60,000 bases of DNA from Polytrichum commune. Lineage: Eukaryota; Streptophyta; Polytrichopsida; Polytrichales; Polytrichaceae. The stretch is from positions 41,263,081 to 41,323,080 of the forward strand of contig OX485809.1 of the NCBI GenBank assembly GCA_950295325.1, in the 5' to 3' direction. A program made the translations under genes and the position numbers. The notes below the pieces were generated by a model. It made no database searches and was not told where the DNA came from. It was given only the letters and a program-made list of their open reading frames with translations. This document shows, in pieces, positions 1 through 11,454 of this stretch. Every line of letters begins with the position of its first letter. Position 1 is the stretch's first letter.

Positions 1-465
1 TCACTAATACGGACCCTTATTTGTTGTATCACACGTGTCATGCTTTTACGTCCTCGTGAAGGAGGGGGACTTTCTAGAGGCACTCAAAAGTGAGTGGGTG
101 TCAAGTCATCATACGTAAGTGTCAATTGTCTCAAAATACTCAAACCATGCAACCGGGTGCCAATGATTGGGGGAAAACGTGCTTTTGGAAGGATGCCGAG
201 TCAATGTAGATATATAGTAAAATTGAACGGGAAGTTTTAGGGTTTGCGTCTATTCTATGTTATCTTGTTGAGATTTTCAAAACAAATTTATCCCATTGGC
301 ATTTGTACTATTTTGACTTGGACTTATAGTATTTCGGTAGTGATTACGTAAAGCCGTTGTCCATTTGAACACCACCTACTTGGGAATTGAAATATCCGCG
401 TAAGTTCACATGATAACAAATTCTGCATGACTTCATTGGATGGGTGCGACGGGGTTTGTTAATAA
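1..465. other. Unassigned AT-rich flank
   Basis: No coding region, RNA gene or repeat boundary recognised. Short ORFs here have no family resemblance. Confidence 0.4.
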
Positions 466-848
466 TATGGAGTTCAATTATCGTTTGAGCATGTACTCGA
501 CACCACAATGTGTTTTCAGAAACATACACACCGCCCTTTAGTGCCAATGAAACCCAACCTTACTTCAATATTGTAAAAACCCATGCTGGTTAACATAGTG
601 GAATTTCCAGTGTTGTTTCTACATATACTCGACACCACAATGTGCTCAAAAAGCATACTCGTCATCCTTTATCGTCAATGCGCTAATGAATCCCCAACCT
701 TACCTTGATGTTGTAAAAAAATCATGTTGGTCAACATTATGGAGTTTTTATTGTTATTTCAACATGTAATTGACGGTATCATGTGCTTGTAAGCATATCT
801 ATCGCCCCTGCTTGCCAATGCGCCAACGAACCTAAGATGTTGATATGC
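466..848. repeat. Tandem repeat, about 140-bp unit, nearly 3 copies
   Basis: Three diverged units follow one another (about 467-593, 594-735 and 736-848). Each has an ATGGAGTT/GTGGAATTT-like start, then a CATGTACTCGACACCACAATG-like core, then CGCC...CCAATGCGCCAACGAA-like text, and the first two end with GTTGGTCAACAT-like text. The third is the most diverged. No coding content was recognised. Confidence 0.6.
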
Positions 849-1363
849 CATCCCGGGAAAAGTTAGTATGAAAGTTTAGAAGAGTGTTAATGGTGGAATG
901 TTACTTTTACCCTAGTATGTTAAACAATAAAATGCTAACCTAGACGCCTTTAGACATTAGAATAAGAGCATCTTTTTAAAAAACAAAAAAACAAAAAAAG
1001 GTCATGTTGACGTTATGTTAAAGAAAAACCGTTGGTCTGGAGGAGTGGTTAATAAAGTGATAGGGTTTGAGAATTGTGACCGTGCTTAGGATAATATTTG
1101 AGTATTGTAAGAGGTTGTCTACTTGTGGACTAGATGGAGTGCTAAGTTGTATTATGCAAGGAATTGAATATAGGTATAGATTGACATCCCTCTGAATAAT
1201 TAAGCATGGCATTCAATAAGAGGGTAGATATGTCAGTGTACCTGTTAAGGGTTTAGGGTTTAGGGTAGGATTCATGTAAGAAATATTATATGACTTGGTA
1301 GGTGAAGGAAAGTTGAATGTATGGAAAAGGCGATATAGAATATTCGACAGACATAAGCATGAG
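849..1363. other. Unassigned spacer with telomere-type repeat
   Basis: Nothing gene-like is seen. Two perfect head-to-tail TTTAGGG units at 1252-1265, preceded by AAGGG, match the plant telomere repeat. They are too short to call an interstitial telomere tract. Confidence 0.4.
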
Positions 1364-2056
1364 CAGGGCTGATTTTTCACAAAGTCTTTGCCCGTCCACG
1401 TCCAAAAATCTTGAATTGAAAGGCAAAAAAAATTACAACTCGTTCCAAAACCAATAATTTCTAAATCAACCCGTCCATGGAAAGGTTAAAGAAAAAACAA
1501 CCCGTCCCAAAACCAGTTCGAAAATGAAAATACCCGTCCCGCAAGAGGTATAAATAAGTCTCTTACAATGTTGGTAAAAAATTAGAAAAAAAACCCGAAA
1601 GATGACGACATGTGATTGGTTGCACTTGGAAACAATAGGATCTTGACAAATTATGCCTTCAATGTTCGTCAGTTATTTGTCTTTTGCTGTCGATTCTCAT
1701 CTTTCCAGTACACCCCATTCTAAATTTTGTGGTTGATGAATTAATGTATGCAGGTGAATCAAGCACTTCAAGATTGATATTTTGATTGGGTATTAGTGGT
1801 TTGATTGCATTATGCTTATATTCACATGTTATATATGACATAATGTAACTAATATTTGTACCATTTCTTTTTTTGGAAAAATATATTTTAAAATGTTATT
1901 TTTAGAACCCGTCCAAAGTGAATTTGACACGGCCAAAAACAGTTAATTTTCTAAGAACCCGTCCACTGGAAATGTTTTTATTTTTATTTATTTATTTATT
2001 TGTTTTTATGAACATGTCCCTCGACATGTTAGGGACCTTGTGAAAAATCACCACTG
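1364..2056. mobile_element. Non-autonomous hAT element, family A, copy 1
   Basis: The element begins CAGGGCTGATTTTTCACAAA and its other end reads, in reverse complement, CAGTGGTGATTTTTCACAAG. It is flanked by a perfect 8-bp duplication, AGCATGAG, at 1356-1363 and 2057-2064. An 8-bp target duplication with CAGGG-type ends is the hallmark of the hAT superfamily. The subterminal parts are packed with AACCCGTCC motifs (GGACGGGTT on the other strand). No transposase is recognisable in its 693 bp, so it must have moved in trans. Copy 2 lies at 43450-44353 in the opposite orientation. Confidence 0.88.
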
Positions 2057-2106
2057 AGCATGAGAATGATCGAAACAAATATAAGTGGTGCTACTATACT
2101 GATGTA

Positions 2107-2256
2107 TATATAACATTATTCAGTACCATAAGAGTGTTATGTGAGACTGACAACATTATGCAGAATATTCCTCACATTCAATTTAAATACGGGAATATTC
2201 TTCAAAATATTGTCAATCACACAAAACACTCTTATGGATATGAATAATGTTATGTA
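2107..2256. repeat. Long imperfect hairpin (about 65-bp arms)
   Basis: The left arm (about 2107-2171) and right arm (about 2191-2255) are near-perfect reverse complements, roughly 85 percent by eye, around a loop of about 20 nt. Landmarks are CATAAGAGTGTT in the left arm against AACACTCTTATG in the right, and GAATATTCC against GGAATATTC nearest the loop. It could be a foldback MITE or a young miRNA/siRNA precursor; no clear target duplication was found. Confidence 0.7.
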
Positions 2257-2795
2257 AGACTTTCGGTAGGTTGAGGAGTAGACAACTACATTGAATGTGA
2301 TATTTAGTGTTACCAATTCTAATTGTCTTGCTCAATATTAATTGTAAATTTAGGGGTGGGGGTGGGGATATAGATTTACAGTGTTGCAATTACTGTTACG
2401 TACCAAGTGGTTTTTCATCCACAACAAGATTTCATCACAAGTTGTTGACAACAGAAGGAAGGATTCTGGCCAATGGATGAAGTCATCCATCATCCATGAC
2501 AATATTTGTAAACTTATTCATAAGAAGTGTCATCCAAAAAGTTACCATAGTGACATAAAATGCCATATGACATTAAACATAAATAAATAAATAAATAACC
2601 AATGTTGGGCAATCCAACATGAATTCGAACTTGTTGGTCCTACTCTGTTCAAGAATCTTCTTGGTGCAAGTTGGGGTAAACTGCCTACCTTGCGGTGGGT
2701 GAGAAGATTTCACAACAGGAATCAAATCGCCAACCACTTCATTTGGAAGTGGGTACCTCTCCACTATCACCTAGTAGTTTAGGATCATCTCAAAC
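2257..2795. repeat. Dispersed-repeat fragments
   Basis: Bases 2471-2583 (around CATCCATCATCCATGAC and TTACCATAGTGACATA) match 34267-34380 in the same orientation. Bases 2290-2345 (GATATTTAGTGTTACC, then CTTGCTCAATATTAATT) match 3398-3465. A run of TAAA units lies at about 2580-2598. No gene is recognised. Confidence 0.55.
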
Positions 2796-3204
2796 CACGG
2801 GTAGATCACTCCATTGTCAAGTTGAACACCACGTGCGACCAAAAAAAATCTTCTTTTGGTAAGTTGCACCACCAAAATGGGTCAAAATTTTATCAAAATT
2901 TTATCATGAGTAGATATACACAGTACCTATGACATAGTTAAAAGTGGTAACTAAATTTGATGATTTGTTTTTTTCATAAAACATACCATTTCTAACTAGA
3001 ATGACACATAATTGAACTAAAACAATTAATAAAAAAATAAAGATGACTAAAAATTTCAAAAAAGTATACAAAAGATACTATCAATGCTTATGTATATGTA
3101 GAAAAAATATCATAAATTTTAAAATTATATATGGCATGTAATATAGGGGTAGCAAACTTTGTCTGCACGTGGTGTCAACTTGACAATGAAGTGACCTCCC
3201 CATG
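2796..3204. mobile_element. hAT-type MITE, family B, copy 1
   Basis: Left end CACGGGTAGATCACTCCATT and right end, in reverse complement, CATGGGGAGGTCACTTCATT form terminal inverted repeats of about 45 bp that run on through GTCAAGTTGA and CACCACGTGC. The flanking 8-bp duplication TCTCAAAC (2788-2795 and 3205-3212) is perfect. The 409-bp interior is AT-rich and noncoding. It is closely similar along its length, in the same orientation, to 32167-32610. Confidence 0.88.
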
Positions 3205-3212
3205 TCTCAAAC

Positions 3213-5538
3213 TGACACTAAACATCAATAATTGGGATTATTAGAGAAGGAGACAATTATGAGTATTGGTCTTTAGATAAACGACTATTAAAAAGGATAG
3301 CTGGCATTTTGCCTACTCGGGGACTTAGGACAACAGAGGGGTAATGAATAGATAACAGGTGGAGCATGGCAATGGATAGAAGTACACTAAGAAGGATATT
3401 TAGTGTTTGATTATATTTAATGTTGTTACCATCCTATCTTGCTCAACGTTAATTTTTAATTCCTTGACAATTAGTGTTAGACATAAATGTGCCGTTACCA
3501 TCCCTACTGCCACCTCCCTTCTTGTGAAGCATGGATTTCACTGGACTTGTGATTTTAGGGATGGCGCCCCACCTTCTTGCTCATTCATCTCTCGTCTGCT
3601 GAAGTCAATGGCAATTTTTTTCATATCCGTACTAACACTAAACTCAAGCATGTAACTTCCACATATTACCATAGTTGATATTCAGTGTTTGAGTTTACAT
3701 TTAATGTTACTTACTTTCATTGGATTATTGACGTTTAGTGTATGCATTTGTATTTAGTGTATCAAACACTAAATTTCCTTTTTAGTGTAGTATAAAGAGT
3801 GATGGAATGGTAATGGAAGATTTTTGTGGAACATGACGTTAGCACATTGTTTGCTAAGAACAACCGGTTCTACCAAACGGTAGAAAAAATAAAATTGTAT
3901 CAAAGAGGCAACCTATTTGCACATAGCAATGTAGAAGGGAGTTGAATTGAGATTGGGATTCATGGTGTCTATGCAAATGCATCCATTGCAAAGGTTAAAA
4001 ACATAATGAATTATTTTATAGCATGTAAACTTGCGATTTGAAATGAGCCAGAAGTAGCATCACAAAACTTGAATTACTCTACACCGTTTACGACGTTTAG
4101 TATCACATGTGTGATAATGTCACTTACCTTATTTTGAGGTGTATCCTAGGTTACAAATTCATTGATCCACAACTTCATCATTAGTGTCACCTCATGACAC
4201 CTGACATTCAAATGAGCTTACAAATATTTTAATTTTGAGTATGCTCAATATTGTTATGACGTGTATGTCTATATTATACAATGGTCTACGAGTTGACTAA
4301 AGTGCACACAAACTACATTCGGCATCGGTTTGCACAAGGTTAACTTCCTATTGCATATTAAAATGTAAACACATGGTACTTGTCATTAATATGCTCAATA
4401 TTATCTTTCCCTTACATATCAAAATGCAAAACTATCAACTCAAGTATCCCAATGTGCTACGAGGACTTGTCTATAATGTTCATACTTTATTGCCTAAACT
4501 TATATGCATATAGTCAATTATGTCTTGCATCAATTTTATTACTCATTAATGATATTTTCTACTCTAAATACATTAATAATAGAGGTAGGTTTTAATAACT
4601 GAAGTAAATTATAATTAGTTACAATATGAAGGGTTTGTCATTCATGACAATCTACAAAGAAAGGAAATTATTGTATACGAGCATACCTCATCCATCCAAC
4701 ATAAAAAAATGATCTTCTATACATTTGTGCTCGATTCATCCCAAATAACTTGGACTTGGCTATTTTGTGGTCTTTAGAACTAATAACTTTTGAGATGCAT
4801 ACTATTTCGTAGCGTTTAACTCCTAAATGGTTTTCGAGCCTAATATTAACTTCTCATACATATGGTATCTAAAAATTATACACCGGTAGATTAAAAAACT
4901 ATACAACGGTAGATTAAAAATTACACAATGGTAGATAGTGATAACTTGTTGTCTTGTGAGCTTGCCTTCTTGATAGCTGGACATAAAATAATTAGAAAAT
5001 AATTTGATTGAGATTTCATATCATCTAGTATAAAGAGAGAATACACAATCACTATGAACATGCTAAAAGCATTTGAAAATTACTGTTAAAAACATATTGG
5101 ATGAATGAGAAGCACATATTATTATACTTAGCTCATTTTACAACTGATTTTGGGAAGGATCTCAACAAAGAACATGGAAAACCAACTACTAATTCCATAT
5201 CAACCGTTCCATTTTCCCAAATCACCGATTCAAAATCAAAACTCTAAGAAATCAACCGAATCAGATTCTAGATAATTTCCTACATTGAGTAAAATTACAA
5301 GGATCAAGTGAAGCATCTCAATGAACAACCACTTAAATATAGAGATGTAAGGATAGCAACCGCCAAGTTAGCTCAAAATTCTCCTGTTTACTGGAGCTCA
5401 AGTAACACAGTTTAAAGCACCGTCAACTGTCCCAGGGTTATTTGTTTGTCTCACGTTCCAGGACCTTTTCAAAGCATCAATTTAAGGCTGGCTTGCAAAC
5501 CTTTTTGCGGTTTTAGACAATTTTAGCCTCATCCCTGA
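3213..5538. other. Unassigned AT-rich stretch
   Basis: No gene recognised. Several TTTAGTGT-bearing fragments (about 3398-3470 and 3680-3790) resemble the ends of the palindromic MITEs at 36.3-36.8 kb, so old MITE debris is likely. A small tandem repeat of about 23 bp, three copies with the core CGGTAGATTAAAA, sits at about 4873-4938. Confidence 0.4.
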
Positions 5539-5540
5539 TA

Positions 5541-6023
5541 CATTCTAAACTCCGTAGTATCACACCTGTGGCAACCAAAGTGCATGTGATATTACGAAAT
5601 TTTGTAATGTTAACATGGATGTGTGATAATTGTGGATTAGTGTAGCATGTGATATTATGGAATAACATAAAGTGCAACATTCTAATGTTGTGGTGTGGTC
5701 CACTCCACTTGGCCTTCCTGGATGATGTGGCATATGCATGCACCAACATTCAACAAGTGGCATAAGAGGAAGATGAAGAATAAGATTAAGAAGGTGACAC
5801 TCCACATATTGACACGTGGCGCAATGCAAGGGTGTGGGTTGACTTCTTTGGTGGTTTGCATTAATGACAAAATTTGTGATATAAGGGACATGTTGAATCA
5901 AGTTTGACAATAAGGAGTGACAATAAGGAGTGAGATTTGAACTACGAACATCTATTCCCTAGGGTTTTGAGATATTAGAGAGTGAGTGACATTATGGGGG
6001 TTGATATTATGGAGTTTAGGGTG
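5541..6023. mobile_element. Tc1/mariner (pogo-like) MITE
   Basis: The ends read CATTCTAAACTCCGTAGTAT and, in reverse complement from the right, CACCCTAAACTCCATAATAT. The matching positions are CA..CTAAACTCC.TA.TAT. A TA dinucleotide flanks each side (5539-5540 and 6024-6025), as expected for Tc1/mariner insertion. The interior repeats GATATTAY-like and TGTGATA-like words near the ends. ORFs of 70-116 codons overlap on both strands and look like chance reading of a short element; no transposase is present. Confidence 0.65.
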
Positions 6024-6166
6024 TATCATCAGGGTGCCGTGTTGAATAAAGTATGAAGTCAAAGCTGCCTCACACAAAGTAAGAAATGAAAAGAAGAACA
6101 AACACTGTACCTATAATACCAATGGGAAGCTCAATTGATATAAGTTGTTATTTTTTAGCACATTAA

Positions 6167-6557
6167 GGGTGGGTTTCCATGTAGGCCACTTGCCACTAGA
6201 TTCTAGACAATAGTGGGTTGGAGGTGTTCTCATATAGAAGATCAAAAGCCACCAATCAACCATAGTCTATTGGCTTACTAGAATGTGGAGGGTTGTGGTC
6301 ATGGGATGTTAGACTTGCATGTGCCCACTTGAGCATTTTTAAACTTATAAGTGTTGATCACCAAAGGATTGAAGGAGGAGGTCCATTCTTGATAACTTGG
6401 ATGAGGAGGTTAGTAGATGGGCCCAAATTTGAGAAGATCAGAGTAGCTAGTTGGCAAATATGAACCCTACCCCACCATACTCTATTTACATTTGGGCAAT
6501 TTTGTCCTTTATCCCATTAAAATTTGGTGGGCAAGTAGTCTACATGGAAACTCACCC
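6167..6557. mobile_element. Tourist-like (PIF/Harbinger) MITE, copy 1
   Basis: Terminal inverted repeats GGGTGGGTTTCCATGTAGGC and GGGTGAGTTTCCATGTAGAC, continuing into ACTTGCC, are bounded by a 3-bp TAA duplication at 6164-6166 and 6558-6560. A TWA target duplication with GG-starting ends is typical of PIF/Harbinger-derived MITEs. It is noncoding. A shorter relative is at 49458-49579. Confidence 0.82.
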
Positions 6558-6682
6558 TAAGCTCGCCACTTTCTATCTTTCCTCCCCATTGTGTGATTAA
6601 TTCAAATAGCCAAGGGTTTTTGGGCTATTCTTAGTTCAATTGTCATTTTCCATGCAATTGATAAGTCAACGAAGCGTCTCTA

Positions 6683-7688
6683 CAGTCCACCCTTGATATT
6701 TGTTAACACTTTGGAGCAAGGAAACTTGTAACACTTATGTGGTGTTAACACTTCAACACTTAATATCGGGGGTAGCATAGGCAATTTGTAACACTTACGT
6801 GACTTTGGAACTAAAACATCAACACTTATATAAATAAAGGATGAGAATACATAAAATATAAATATCATCATACATCTAAGTGTTATGAAAGAACGGACCT
6901 AAAGTAGTTTGATGAGATTCTTGTGTACGCCAAGACCTTATTCCTCTTGAAGCATTCGAATGCTTTGGATAAGAGGTGTAACATCAATAGGTCTTTGTTC
7001 CAATATTTGTTTCAAGGTCAGTAATGCACTTTCAGCATCCTTGAATCTTACTCTATCTACCACCACATTGCCAATTTGCGCATTGTCAACTTCTTTAGTA
7101 AGTTCGTTGTTAGTTGCTTTATTTCTTTCATTAAGCATACTTACAATATCCTCCCTAATAAGTATGTCAGGATTGTTTAGATCAAATTCCAATTCATAAT
7201 TAATAAACTCATGTGCATTCGTAATGAGTCCAGTTTCACTCTTTGCAAATACCAATGCCAAATTTCTCAGTAAGGTAGTATGGTTTAGGGTTTTTATCAA
7301 ATTCATCCAAGCTATAAAATTCCATAGCCTCACTTTCATTCAAAATAACACTTATCGAGCTTAATTCATTGATGAGGGGAGCATGAATTTTATAAATTCT
7401 CTTATCTATTAACAATTGACATTTACTAGTGTACTTTTTGGTGAGCCAATTTTTTTAGTAATGTAGTAGGGTTTAGGGTTAGGATTGGGGGTTTTGTCAA
7501 TTTCATCCAAATTATCATTGTTATCAAGGTGGAGCATAATTTCTCTTGAAAAATTTCTCTAGACAATTAACAATTACCATAAACTTGCGTATTTTTTTGG
7601 GGTTTTTTATTTTTTATAAAGTGCATTTTTTTGACCACATGTGAAATTTTTAACACTTATCAGGGTGACACATATTGAGGGTGGACTG
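6683..7688 (-). mobile_element. Pogo-like DNA transposon, internally deleted
   Basis: The ends read CAGTCCACCCTTGATATTTG and, in reverse complement, CAGTCCACCCTCAATATGTG, with flanking TA at 6681-6682 and 7689-7690. CAGT-starting ends with a CCTTGATA-like interior recall the Emigrant/Lemi1 group of plant pogo elements. It holds a 133-codon remnant matching the C-terminal style of pogo/Tigger transposases (6938-7339, minus strand). The rest of the transposase is missing. An internal duplication joins about 7262-7312 and 7452-7511, both with GGTTTAGGGTT followed by TTCATCCAA. Confidence 0.82.
6938..7339 (-). pseudogene. Pogo/Tigger-type transposase, C-terminal remnant
   Basis: This 133-codon ORF lies inside a pogo-like element with intact ends, which sets its likely identity. 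The segment EFINYELEFDLNNPDIL, then EDIVSMLNE, and finally ESALLTLKQILEQ and LIQSIRMLQEE follow the order I know from the acidic, helical C-terminal tail of plant Tigger/pogo (CENP-B-like DDE) transposases. That order is an acidic spacer, then a leucine-rich helix ending in LxxLxxE-type text. The HTH DNA-binding domain and catalytic DDD core are absent upstream, so this is a deletion product and not an active enzyme. Identification rests on tail similarity plus context. An unrelated captured host fragment remains possible. Confidence 0.55.
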
Positions 7689-7690
7689 TA

Positions 7691-8389
7691 GGCTTGTGAA
7701 GTCAATCCTCTGACTAAGTTCTTAATCAATGAACTCCATTGATAGAGTAGACAAACCCATTTCAGATTTACCCCCCCCAATCTTACTATATAGAGTCCCC
7801 TAAAGTTGTGAAGTCCCACACATGTAGCCATCATTCTCTAACATGATTGAAAAAGTCGTCAAGAATCATGGCTTTAACCTTCACGTTTGGCTTGATGGAA
7901 AATATAAGTTAAAAGGCCACGTATTTGGATTCCTTGAAAAGGGCACTAATTATTATCAACTTTTCGTCTCCCAATTATCAAGAATAGGTCGGCCTATGTT
8001 GTGGTTATAATTTGTGATTTATTTATTCAATAATAATAATAATATTTTTAAACATCATGATATCAATTTCTTGACCTATGAAAATCACACCAATATCACA
8101 CCTGTAGTACACTTATGAGAAATTGCTTAAGTTCTTGGAAGTAGGTTCGTCTGCTTTATAAGTTATCATTCTTGAGCAGATACTGAATACATCATAACAC
8201 TCTTTGACAATTTTGCAGGTAGTCCTTCCCCTTTTTAACATTCCGGTTTTACTCTTGTGGCCAACCAACCGACTCACCACTTTCTATGAAAGGATTGAAA
8301 TGGAGGACCAATGACTATTCCATGGGGTTGCCTCATCATGTTGACAAACCAACTAACTTGGGGTGGACTTTCCATACCACGTAAGAACT
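7691..8389. other. Unassigned spacer
   Basis: Nothing gene-like is recognised. A run of AAT units lies at about 8027-8041. Confidence 0.35.
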
Positions 8390-9090
8390 AACTTGAGTGT
8401 AAGAAGGGGGATTATTCGAGGCATTAGCGTATATAGTGTATGTAAGGGAGAGGTTGTTGTTGTTGTTGTTGTGTGTTTTTTTTGTTTTGTTTTGTTTTTT
8501 GTTTTGTTTTTCCTTCTTTCTTCTTCTGGTGTGTACATTAGAAAGGGCATCAAGAATATTGAAGTAAAGGTGGATATGCAAAAGGGGGCCCTAAACCCCT
8601 AAATTGACAAGAGATGTGTTTGTTCGTCTGATTCACATTTTCATTTAATGTTGTCATTTGGTGATAGTCCTCAATGACTACCATGTTCATTTTTGTTAGG
8701 GTTTGCATTTGGGTTCTACGTTTTTACAAATTCGAGGCTCTCAAACAACATAGGCTCCCTTGAGATCGGCTTTGCGGATTGAGGCTAAATTATTGTGCTC
8801 TAATCTTTGTTTGTTTGGTGCAATTTGAGTTAATTGCTATGGTTGCAAATTTGTTCAATGACTTTCTCATTGGGAAGTGAAAAAAGATTTTATGTGTAAT
8901 AAGGGCATGTATAAGTCATGATTATGTAATGTGCATATGTGGTGGAGGCATTTTTTATATTCAATCGAAAAGCTTAGTATATATACATGAATCCATTTCT
9001 TAGCATGCCATTAATATGTATACATTTCTCCACGAAGTTCATGTATACAGGGGTTTTTAATCTCATCGTAACCCATGCACGTCATTTAGG
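8390..9090. repeat. Dispersed repeat C, copy 1
   Basis: This segment matches 55370-56000 in the same orientation. Landmarks in order are ATTAGCGTATATAGTGTATG, AAGGGAGAGG, GTGTACATT, GAAGTAAAGGTGGATATGCA, CAATGACTTTCTC, AAGTGAAA, AAGCTTA, ATACATGAATCCATT and GTATACA. Divergence is substantial and neither end is defined, so the class is unknown; an old retroelement LTR or an untranslated gene fragment is possible. The TTG/TTTTG tract at 8452-8512 interrupts it. Confidence 0.6.
8452..8512. repeat. TTG and TTTTG microsatellite
   Basis: Uninterrupted TTG units pass into T-rich TTTTG units. Overlapping ORFs on both strands here are low-complexity artefacts. Confidence 0.9.
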
Positions 9091-9764
9091 TATTCAATGA
9101 AGAGTCCACCCTCTAGGTTCTCCATCTTCTATTGATCAGATTCACATCTTCAAATTTGTGTTGCATTAGCAAAATTCCAACGAAACATCAACTAAGGAAA
9201 AAATCATACCGAAAGTCAAACCTTTGTTCGTTTAGTTAAGATTATCAAAATTGCATGATTGTTGATTTCTTTAACCAAATACACATGCCCTCCCAATTAT
9301 ATTCACTATTGAGTATGAAATAAATAATATAATTTGAAGACGTAGTCCAATCTCTCTTAGACACGGGTCTTTATGATGTTCGTTCTTTGACTGTCACCTA
9401 ACACACATCAATTATATATAGGGGTCCGATGAAGAAACATAACCGAATAACACCCACATACCTCATGAGTACTTGTAATAGGAGAAATTGTCGGGCTTGC
9501 TAAATGCTAGAGTTCCATGAAGTTCCATGGAACATGGCGCTTGCTTTCAATTTGGAGAATTGATATGCACGTTTGCTGCAAGATCTTCAAGTACATATAC
9601 ACTTGTTGGAGAGTTGAAGAACAAGCCATTCCATGACGTTTGGAGACTTAGAAGTCCATCTACAAATTTGTAAGATTTTGAGTCAGTCAGTTTCTTGAGC
9701 ATTACGATACCATTTCTTTGCAACAGGAAAGAATCAAGCAAAGGGTTGGTGAAATAGAGTTAGT

Positions 9765-9798
<34 letters not shown>

Positions 9799-11454
9799 TT
9801 GTAAAGTTAGACCGGTTGATCATTGTTTTCAAACTGGCTCATCCTCCCTCACGTTCATGGGGTTGCCACACTTGACTTGACCACCATTTCAAGCTTGCAA
9901 GCCCAACCACACTATTTTGCAGACCGTTTCATAATGTTACTTGGTGACGTTGGGATGTTGAGGTTTTAGTCTAAATCTGAGTTTCTTTGCGTAGTTTTTC
10001 GAGCATCTAACTATTACATTCAGAGGGTCCACAAAGTCAGAGTTAAATGCTGAATATTGTTATGTTGCGATGAAAATATGTAAATCTTTAATATGCTTGA
10101 GCTTCAAAATAGTTTGAATTTTTAGTTCATTTTAGGTGTGTCAAGTTGATATTTGGTGTCAAGTTCCCAATCATGCTTGGAACATCCTCTAGAAGTTAGC
10201 TGAGCTCTGAAGTGGCAACCCTTGATAACTCTTAGTTGTATCCTCTCATAGGTTGTTCAATTTTTTTGTTTAACAATGGGCTTTGTCCTAGTTTTGACTT
10301 AGTTAGACTACCACTCTGCTCTCTAGGCGACTCCTGTCTATGGTTGAACTTACTTCATTGTGTTTTCTCCCTCAGTCTTCTCTCACCCTCTTTCGCTTGC
10401 TTTGGCCAAGTATTTTACGTATGCTCTTAACTCAAAGGGACACTCTGCCCATAGTTCTATTTGATTTAATAATTTCGGTAATCTTATTCCATTGCTCCTA
10501 TCTCTTTGACTAAAGAGTCAGTTGCTCTTTGACAATAGTTGCACCTTCCATTGCTATCCTTTCTTATTCATTCGGTTATAACATTCTTTCTTTTCCACTA
10601 AGAAGATTGTTCATGCACTTTCACTTTTGCTTCAACTACTTTTCCTTTGAGATTACTAATCTTTGTTACTCTCGGTTTGCTTTGGCTTTTCACTCAGGCA
10701 TGTGTTCTCACAAACTCACATTCACAATGCTTCCTTCAAATTATATCAACCTCATGTCTCTCGTTTCTCCGAAACAACCATGCTTCACAATCTCATTCGA
10801 TTAATTGCATTTGTAGAAAAAACTATTGTTTACAATATCTCATCACAATAGTCACAAAAAGAAAATAGTTTAACCGAACCTCGGCGACTAAATAAATTCA
10901 TACTCAAAGCAACAATAAACTTTGTTTTACAACGACAATATCATTATTCTTGCGGTAATTGTTATTTGTGACACTGAACATACTTTCACAATTGACCTTG
11001 CACAAATTCTGTGCCGAGGGAGACGAGACTGTTTGGTTTTAACTATCCTCTCACTTTTGCATGAAGAAATGTGTACCTCTTCCAACTCCCCCTACCTCCT
11101 TGTAAATGCGGGTAGTTTGGTTGTAAGTGACTATGGGCTCCTAAGCTCGTGCATGTGGTTGTAACTACCTATCATTGCCTAAAATTAACCATTTTCATCT
11201 ACCTACGCACTAACCTCACCTAGTTACTTTTCAATTGACCCAAAATTTGGTTCACAAGAAGGCCACAAAAGTTAATTTTTGTAAGGTAATCATTTTTGTG
11301 TATAAATTTTTGATGGTTGGAGTGAGTAAAGAACAACATAGAAATTGTAGGTGATACCAATTCATATGACTGTATTGGTCATATTTATATTTTGCTCAAT
11401 AGCGGCTAGGCACATGGCTAGTAATTTGCATTGTTTTATTTATTTTGTTGTAGT
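9091..11454. other. Unassigned stretch with GA microsatellite
   Basis: No family is recognised in any frame. A GA-dinucleotide tract occupies about 9766-9794. The segment 10230-10810 is C/T-rich on the plus strand and gives overlapping ORFs of 62-91 codons in several frames, which points to composition and not a gene. Confidence 0.4.

Noticed and set aside
1247-1266. Interstitial telomere repeat
   Set aside because: Only two perfect TTTAGGG units; common by chance and in many plant repeats.
5513-5910. Overlapping ORFs of 69-116 codons
   Set aside because: They read through the ends and interior of the 5541-6023 MITE on both strands.
8336-8602. ORFs with K/T/N or V/F runs
   Set aside because: Translation of the TTG/TTTTG microsatellite.
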